Below are positions 12,181-20,482 of a DNA stretch of 20,482 bases, piece after piece. The notes beneath the pieces are model-generated. The model saw only the letters and a program-made list of their open reading frames with translations, searched no databases and had not been told where the DNA came from. The stretch's first letter is position 1. Every line of letters begins with the position of its first letter. The position numbers and the translations under genes are program-made. The stretch is from Nymphaea colorata (lineage: Eukaryota > Streptophyta > Magnoliopsida > Nymphaeales > Nymphaeaceae). The stretch is from NCBI RefSeq assembly GCF_008831285.2, contig NW_022204784.1, positions 1-20,482 on the forward strand, given 5' to 3'.

Positions 12181-13869
12181 TTGCTTCACTATAGTTAATC
12201 CAATGTTTGAACATGTTACGCTTATATTGGACGATTTAAGGGTTTCAAAATCACAAGTTCAAATGAATATGCATGAAATAAATGTTATTCATTTGATCAT
12301 GTAAAGTTAATTGAACGCGTTTAATTAGTTATATGTATTATCGTATACTTATCACTCGTATACATATATTACGTGTTTTATACATATACATATTATTGTA
12401 GGCAATCGAATGCGTTTAACTTGTTGTTATGTCTACATAGAACGATTTAAGGATTGAAATCACAAGTTCATATAAATGAATGGGGGTTATGCCATTCATT
12501 TGCTTAGTTATCGTTAATCCAATGACTTTAAGTTGTTGTTACATTTATATTGAACGGTTAAAAGTATTGAAACGAAACGTTTGTATGAATATGAATGAAA
12601 TTTAAGCAATTGATTGGCTCCTTTATTGTTAATAACATGAGTTGGACTTGTTTTATTTATATTGATTGATTTAAGGGATTGAAATCACAAGTTCGTATCA
12701 ATACGAATAGGATTTAAGCCTTTCATTCGATCCCCTATAGTTAATCCAATGTGTTCAACATGTTGTTAATTTATAATGATTGATTTAATGTACTGAAATC
12801 ACAAGTTTGTATGAATACAGATGAGACTTTAATCATTCATTTGCTTCACTATAGTTAATCCAATGTGTTGAACATGTTACGCTTATATTGGACGATTTAA
12901 GGGTTTCAAAATCACAAGTTCAAATGAATATGCATGAAATAAATGTTATTCATTTGATCATGTAAAGTTAATTGAACGCGTTTAATTAGTTATATGTATT
13001 ATCGTATACTTATCACTCGTATACATATATTACGTGTTTTATACATATACATATTATTGTAGGCAATCGAATGCGTTTAACTTGTTGTTATGTCTACATA
13101 GAACGATTTAAGGATTGAAATCACAAGTTCATATAAATGAATGGGGGTTATGCCATTCATTTGCTTAGTTATCGTTAATCCAATGACTTTAAGTTGTTGT
13201 TACATTTATATTGAACGGTTAAAAGTATTGAAACGAAACGTTTGTATGAATATGAATGAAATTTAAGCAATTGATTGGCTCCTTTATTGTTAATAACATG
13301 AGTTGGACTTGTTTTATTTATATTGATTGATTTAAGGGATTGAAATCACAAGTTCGTATCAATACGAATAGGATTTAAGCCTTTCATTCGATCCCCTATA
13401 GTTAATCCAATGTGTTCAACATGTTGTTAATTTATAATGATTGATTTAATGTACTGAAATCACAAGTTTGTATGAATACAGATGAGACTTTATCAGTTCA
13501 TTTGCTTCACTATAGTTAATCCAATGTGTTGAACATGTTACGCTTATATTGGATGATTTAAGGGTTTCAAAATCACAAGTTCAAATGAATATGCATGAAA
13601 TAAATGTTATTCATTTGATCATGTAAAGTTAATTGAACGCGTTTAATTAGTTATATGTATTATCGTATACTTATCACTCGTATACATATATTACGTGTTT
13701 TATACATATACATATTATTGTAGGCAATCGAATGCGTTTAACTTGTTGTTATGTCTACATAGAACGATTTAAGGATTTGAAATCACAAGTTCATATAAAT
13801 GAATGGGGGTTATGCCATTCATTTGCTTATTATCGTTAATCCAATGACTTTAAGTTGTTGTTACATTTA

Positions 13870-13945
13870 TATTGAACGGTTAAAGTATGAACGAACGTTT
13901 ATGAATATGAATGATTAATAAGCTATTGAATACGAAACGTTTGTA
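13870..13945 (-). repeat. Short partial duplication within R9
   Basis: A degraded copy of the m4 head (GAACGAACGTTTATGAATATG) is followed by ATTAATAAGCTATTGAAT and then by an intact copy of the same segment (ACGAAACGTTTGTATGAATATG). It adds about 40 bp and explains the 701-bp length of R9. Confidence 0.7.
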
Positions 13946-16900
13946 TGAATATGAATGAAATTTAAGCAATTGATTGGCTCCTTTGATTGTTAATAACATG
14001 AGTTGGACTTGTTTTATTTATATTGATTGATTTAAGGGATTGAAATCACAAGTTCGTATCAATACGAATAGGATTTAAGCCTTTCATTCGATCCCCTATA
14101 GTTAATACCAATGTGTTCAACATGTTGTTAATTTATAATGATTGATTTAATGTACTGAAATCACAAGTTTGTATGAATACAGATGAGACTTTAATCATTC
14201 ATTTGCTTCACTATAGTTAATCCAATGTGTTGAACATGTTACGCTTATATTGGACGATTTAAGGGTTTCAAAATCACAAGTTCAAATGAATATGCATGAA
14301 ATAAATGTTATTCATTTGATCATGTAAAGTTAATTGAACGCGTTTAATTAGTTATATGTATTATCGTATACTTATCACTCGTATACATATATTACGTGTT
14401 TTATACATATACATATTATTGTAGGCAATCGAATGCGTTTAACTTGTTGTTATGTCTACATAGAACGATTTAAGGATTTGAAATCACAAGTTCATATAAA
14501 TGAATGGGGGTTATGCCATTCATTTGCTTATTATCGTTAATCCAATGACTTTAAGTTGTTGTTACATTTATATTGAACGGTTAAAAGTATTGAAACGAAA
14601 CGTTTGTATGAATATGAATGAAATTTAAGCAATTGATTGGCTCCTTTATTGTTAATAACATGAGTTGGACTTGTTTTATTTATATTGATTGATTTAAGGG
14701 ATTGAAATCACAAGTTCGTATCAATACGAATAGGATTTAAGCCTTTCATTCGATCCCCTATAGTTAATCCAATGTGTTCAACATGTTGTTAATTTATAAT
14801 GATTGATTTAATGTACTGAAATCACAAGTTTGTATGAATACAGATGAGACTTTAATCAGTTCATTTGCTTCACTATAGTTAATCCAATGTGTTGAACATG
14901 TTACGCTTATATTGGATGATTTAAGGGTTTCAAAATCACAAGTTCAAATGAATATGCATGAAATAAATGTTATTCATTTGATCATGTAAGTTAATTGAAC
15001 GCGTTTAATTAGTTATATGTATTATCGTATACTTATCACTCGTATACATATATTACGCGTTTTATACATATACATATTATTGTAGGCAATCGAATGCGTT
15101 TAACTTGTTGTTATGTCTACATAGAACGATTTAAGGATTGAAATCACAAGTTCATATAAATGAATGGGGGTTATGCCATTCATTTGCTTAGTTATCGTTA
15201 ATCCAATGACTTTAAGTTGTTGTTACATTTATATTGAACGGTTAAAAGTATTGAAACGAAACGTTTGTATGAATATGAATGAAATTTAAGCAATTGATTG
15301 CTCCTTTATTGTTAATAACATGAGTTGGACTTGTTTTATTTATATTGATTGATTTAAGGGATTGAAATCACAAGTTCGTATCAATACGAATAGGATTTAA
15401 GCCTTTCATTCGATCCCCTATAGTTAATCCAATGTGTTCAACATGTTGTTAATTTATAATGATTGATTTAATGTACTGAAATCACAAGTTTGTATGAATA
15501 CAGATGAGACTTTATCATTCATTTGCTTCACTATAGTTAATCCAATGTGTTGAACATGTTACGCTTATATTGGATGATTTAAGGGTTTCAAAATCACAAG
15601 TTCAAATGAATATGCATGAAATAAATGTTATTCATTTGATCATGTAAGTTAATTGAACGCGTTTAATTAGTTATATGTATTATCGTATACTTATCACTCG
15701 TATACATATATTACGGTTTTATACATATACATATTATTGTAGGCAATCGAATGCGTTTAACTTGTTGTTATGTCTACATAGAACGATTTAAGGATTTGAA
15801 ATCACAAGTTCATATAAATGAATGGGGGTTATGCCATTCATTTGCTTAGTTATCGTTAATCCAATGACTTTAAGTTGTTGTTACATTTATATTGAACGGT
15901 TAAAAGTATTGAAACGAAACGTTTGTATGAATATGAATGAAATTTAAGCAATTGATTGGCTCCTTTATTGTTAATAACATGAGTTGGACTTGTTTTATTT
16001 ATATTGATTGATTTAAGGGATTGAAATCACAAGTTCGTATCAATACGAATAGGATTTAAGCCTTTCATTCGATCCCCTATAGTTAATCCAATGTGTTCAA
16101 CATGTTGTTAATTTATAATGATTGATTTAATGTACTGAAATCACAAGTTTGTATGAATACAGATGAGACTTTAATCATTCATTTGCTTCACTATAGTTAA
16201 TCCAATGTGTTGAACATGTTACGCTTATATTGGATGATTTAAGGGTTTCAAAATCACAAGTTCAAATGAATATGCATGAAATAAATGTTATTCATTTGAT
16301 CATGTAAGTTAATTGAACGCGTTTAATTAGTTATATGTATTATCGTATACTTATCACTCGTATACATATATTACGTGTTTTATACATATACATATTATTG
16401 TAGGCAATCGAATGCGTTTAACTTGTTGTTATGTCTACATAGAACGATTTAAGGATTTGAAATCACAAGTTCATATAAATGAATGGGGGTTATGCCATTC
16501 ATTTGCTTATTATCGTTAATCCAATGACTTTAAGTTGTTGTTACATTTATATTGAACGGTTAAAAGTATTGAAACGAAACGTTTGTATGAATATGAATGA
16601 AATTTAAGCAATTGATTGGCTCCTTTATTGTTAATAACATGAGTTGGACTTGTTTTATTTATATTGATTGATTTAAGGGATTGAAATCACAAGTTCGTAT
16701 CAATACGAATAGGATTTAAGCCTTTCATTCGATCCCCTATAGTTAATCCAATGTGTTCAACATGTTGTTAATTTATAATGATTGATTTAATGTACTGAAA
16801 TCACAAGTTTGTATGAATACAGATGAGACTTTATCAGTTCATTTGCTTCACTATAGTTAATCCAATGTGTTGAACATGTTACGCTTATATTGGATGATTT

Positions 16901-17529
16901 AAGGGTTTCAAAATCACAAGTTCAAATGAATATGCATGAAATAAATGTTATTCATTTGATCATGTAAGTTAATTGAACGCGTTTAATTAGTTATATGTAT
17001 TATCGTATACTTATCACTCGTATACATATATTACGGTTTTATACATATACATATTATTGTAGGCAATCGAATGCGTTTAACTTGTTGTTATGTCTACATA
17101 GAACGATTTAAGGATTTGAAATCACAAGTTCATATAAATGAATGGGGGTTATGCCATTCATTTGCTTAGTTATCGTTAATCCAATGACTTTAAGTTGTTG
17201 TTACATTTATATTGAACGGTTAAAAGTATTGAAACGAAACGTTTGTATGAATATGAATGAAATTTAAGCAATTGATTGCTCCTTTTTGTTAATAACATGA
17301 GTTGGACTTGTTTTATTTATATTGATTGATTTAAGGGATTGAAATCACAAGTTCGTATCAATACGAATAGGATTTAAGCCTTTCATTCGATCCCCTATAG
17401 TTAATCCAATGTGTTCAACATGTTGTTAATTTATAATGATTGATTTAATGTACTGAAATCACAAGTTTGTATGAATACAGATGAGACTTTATCATTCATT
17501 TGCTTCACTATAGTTAATCCAATGTGTTG

Positions 17530-17870
17530 AACATGTTACGAAACTTTGTATAATATGAATGATTGATTGTCTATGTTAATACATGAGTTGGACTTGTTTT
17601 ATTTATATTGATTGATTTAAGGATTGAAATCACAAGTTCGTATCAATACGAATAGATTTAAGCTTTCATTCGATCCCTATAGTTAATCCAATGTGTTCAA
17701 CATGTTGTTAATTTATAATGATTGATTTAATGTACTGAAATCACAAGTTTGTATGAATACAATGAGACTTTTCATTCATTTGCTTCACTATAGTTATCCA
17801 ATGTTTGAACATGTTACGCTTATATTGGATTTAAGGTTTCAAATCACAAGTTCAAATGAATATGTAATTG
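17530..17870 (-). repeat. Rearranged partial unit in R14
   Basis: At about 17540 reverse m1 (GAACATGTTACG) passes directly into AAACTTTGTATAATATGAATG, a damaged reverse m4 head: the same kind of jump as near 11905. The m3 marker spacing drops to about 295 bp. The following 300 bp are full of one-base losses, including AATAGATTTAAGC, TAGTTATCC and a collapsed m6/m1 junction near 17862. Confidence 0.75.
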
Positions 17871-20434
17871 ATCATGTAAAGTTAATTGAACGCGTTTAAT
17901 TAGTTATATGTATTATCGTATACTTATCACTCGTATACATATATTACGGTTTTATACATATACATATTATTGTAGGCAATCGAATGCGTTTAACTTGTTG
18001 TTATGTCTACATAGAACGATTTAAGGAATTGAAATCACAAGTTCATATAAATGAATGGGGTTATGCCATTCATTTGCTTAGTTATCGTTAATCCAATGAC
18101 TTTAAGTTGTTGTTACATTTATATTGAACGGTTAAAAGTATTGAAACGAAACGTTTGTATGAATATGAATGAAATTTAAGCAATTGATTGGCTCCTTTAT
18201 TGTTAATAACATGAGTTGGACTTGTTTTATTTATATTGATTGATTTAAGGGATTGAAATCACAAGTTCGTATCAATACGAATAGGATTTAAGCCTTTCAT
18301 TCGATCCCCTATAGTTAATCCAATGTGTTCAACATGTTGTTAATTTATAATGATTGATTTAATGTACTGAAATCACAAGTTTGTATGAATACAATGAGAC
18401 TTTTCAGTTCATTTGCTTCACTATAGTTAATCCAATGTGTTGAACATGTTACGCTTATATTGGATGATTTAAGGGTTTCAAAATCACAAGTTCAAATGAA
18501 TATGCATGAAATAAATGTTATTCATTTGATCATGTAGAGTTAATTGAACGCGTTTAATTAGTTATATGTATTATCGTATACTTATCACTCGTATACATAT
18601 ATTACGGTTTTATACATATACATATTATTGTAGGCAATCGAATGCGTTTAACTTGTTGTTATGTCTACATAGAACGATTTAAGGATTGAAATCACAAGTT
18701 CATATAAATGAATGGGGTTATGCCATTCATTTGCTTATTATCGTTAATCCAATGACTTTAAGTTGTTGTTACATTTATATTGAACGGTTAAAAGTATTGA
18801 AACGAAACGTTTGTATGAATATGAATGAAATTTAAGCAATTGATTGGCTCCTTTATTGTTAATAACATGAGTTGGACTTGTTTTATTTATATTGATTGAT
18901 TTAAGGGATTGAAATCACAAGTTCGTATCAATACGAATAGGATTTAAGCCTTTCATTCGATCCCCTATAGTTAATCCAATGTGTTCAACATGTTGTTAAT
19001 TTATAATGATTGATTTAATGTACTGAAATCACAAGTTTGTATGAATACAGATGAGACTTTAATCATTCATTTGCTTCACTATAGTTAATCCAATGTGTTG
19101 AACATGTTACGCTTATATTGGATGATTTAAGGGTTTCAAAATCACAAGTTCAAATGAATATGCATGAAATAAATGTTATTCATTTGATCATGTAAGTTAA
19201 TTGAACGCGTTTAATTAGTTATATGTATTATCGTATACTTATCACTCGTATACATATATTACGGTTTTATACATATACATATTATTGTAGGCAATCGAAT
19301 GCGTTTAACTTGTTGTTATGTCTACATAGAACGATTTAAGGATTGAAATCACAAGTTCATATAAATGAATGGGGTTATGCCATTCATTTGCTTAGTTATC
19401 GTTAATCCAATGACTTTAAGTTGTTGTTACATTTATATTGAACGGTTAAAAGTATTGAAACGAAACGTTTGTATGAATATGAATGAAATTTAAGCAATTG
19501 ATTGGCTCCTTTATTGTTAATAACATGAGTTGGACTTGTTTTATTTATATTGATTGATTTAAGGGATTGAAATCACAAGTTCGTATCAATACGAATAGGA
19601 TTTAAGCCTTTCATTCGATCCCCTATAGTTAATCCAATGTGTTCAACATGTTGTTAATTTATAATGATTGATTTAATGTACTGAAATCACAAGTTTGTAT
19701 GAATACAATGAGACTTTATCAGTTCATTTGCTTCACTATAGTTAATCCAATGTGTTGAACATGTTACGCTTATATTGGATGATTTAAGGGTTTCAAAATC
19801 ACAAGTTCAAATGAATATGCATGAAATAAATGTTATTCATTTGATCATGTAAGTTAATTGAACGCGTTTAATTAGTTATATGTATTATCGTATACTTATC
19901 ACTCGTATACATATATTACGTGTTTTATACATATACATATTATTGTAGGCAATCGAATGCGTTTAACTTGTTGTTATGTCTACATAGAACGATTTAAGGA
20001 TTGAAATCACAAGTTCATATAAATGAATGGGGGTTATGCCATTCATTTGCTTATTATCGTTAATCCAATGACTTTAAGTTGTTGTTACATTTATATTGAA
20101 CGGTTAAAAGTATTGAAACGAAACGTTTGTATGAATATGAATGAAATTTAAGCAATTGATTGCTCCTTTTTGTTAATAACATGAGTTGGACTTGTTTTAT
20201 TTATATTGATTGATTTAAGGGATTGAAATCACAAGTTCGTATCAATACGAATAGGATTTAAGCCTTTCATTCGATCCCCTATAGTTAATCAATGTGTTCA
20301 ACATGTTGTTAATTTATAATGATTGATTTAATGTACTGAAATCACAAGTTTGTATGAATACAGATGAGACTTTAATCAATTCATTTGCTTCACTATAGTT
20401 AATCCAATGTGTTGAACATGTTACGCTTATATTG

Positions 20435-20482
20435 GACGATTTAAGTTTCAAAAACGTTCAAATGAATATGAATGAAATTTAA
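20435..20482 (-). repeat. Third m1-to-m4 jump at the window end
   Basis: GGACGATTTAAGTTTCAAAAACG is followed by TTCAAATGAATATGAATGAAATTTAA. The normal neighbour ends in ATGCATGAAATAAATG. The ending ATGAATGAAATTTAA is that of reverse m4/m3. It resembles the jumps near 11905 and 17540 and lies on the last bases available. Confidence 0.55.

Larger units (their letters stand above)
8026..20482 (-). repeat. Right arm: the same satellite array in - orientation
   Basis: From about 8026 every repeat is the reverse complement of the left-arm unit. Using the reverse landmark (CATATACATATT, last base = unit start on the - strand), units are R0 (partial) 8026-8142; R1 8143-8791; R2 8792-9450; R3 9451-10109; R4 10110-10768; R5 10769-11429; R6 11430-12394; R7 12395-13055; R8 13056-13716; R9 13717-14417; R10 14418-15078; R11 15079-15735; R12 15736-16396; R13 16397-17055; R14 17056-17968; R15 17969-18626; R16 18627-19283; R17 19284-19941; R18 (partial) 19942-20482. 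Most are 649-661 bp. R6 (965 bp), R9 (701 bp) and R14 (913 bp) carry extra partial copies. The array runs off the right edge of the window. No gene is present. Confidence 0.96.

Overview
The window holds one recognisable gene fragment at its left edge and about 20 kb of AT-rich tandem satellite DNA. Positions 1-372 are an internal piece of exon 2 of a land-plant-type chloroplast petB (cytochrome b6). Its reading frame is intact and its conservation very high, so the source is a plant (probably a flowering plant) and the insertion is recent. At 372/373 the gene stops dead and a satellite array begins. I read this as nuclear plant DNA with a plastid-derived insertion (NUPT) at the edge of a satellite block. 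A rearranged plastid genome or a misjoined contig cannot be excluded from sequence alone.

Layout. (1) 1-372: petB fragment. (2) 373 to about 8025: eleven complete units and one partial unit of a ~660-bp tandem repeat in + orientation. (3) About 8026-20482: the same repeat in - orientation, with a partial unit at each end and seventeen further units, two of which carry an inserted piece. Each ~660-bp unit is itself built of six related ~97-114-bp monomers, so the satellite has a higher-order repeat (HOR) structure. Several units near the centre fall into two diagnostic types (called A and B here) that alternate, a second level of order of ~1.3 kb.

The orientation switch near 8025 is not random. 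Outward from it, the A/B order of the left units 11-10-9-8-7 (A B A B B) is repeated by right units R1-R5. The best register leaves a ~312-bp spacer that is present only in the left arm. This is either a true inverted duplication with a spacer or a fold-back sequencing/assembly chimera. At three places in the right arm (about 11905, 17540 and 20440) the array jumps between the same two monomer types. Sequence around the switch and around these jumps is rich in one-base deletions, as in unpolished long-read consensus.

From 430 to the end I see no protein gene, tRNA, rRNA, transposase or CRISPR. The two long open frames are the petB fragment and a chance frame on the - strand of the satellite.
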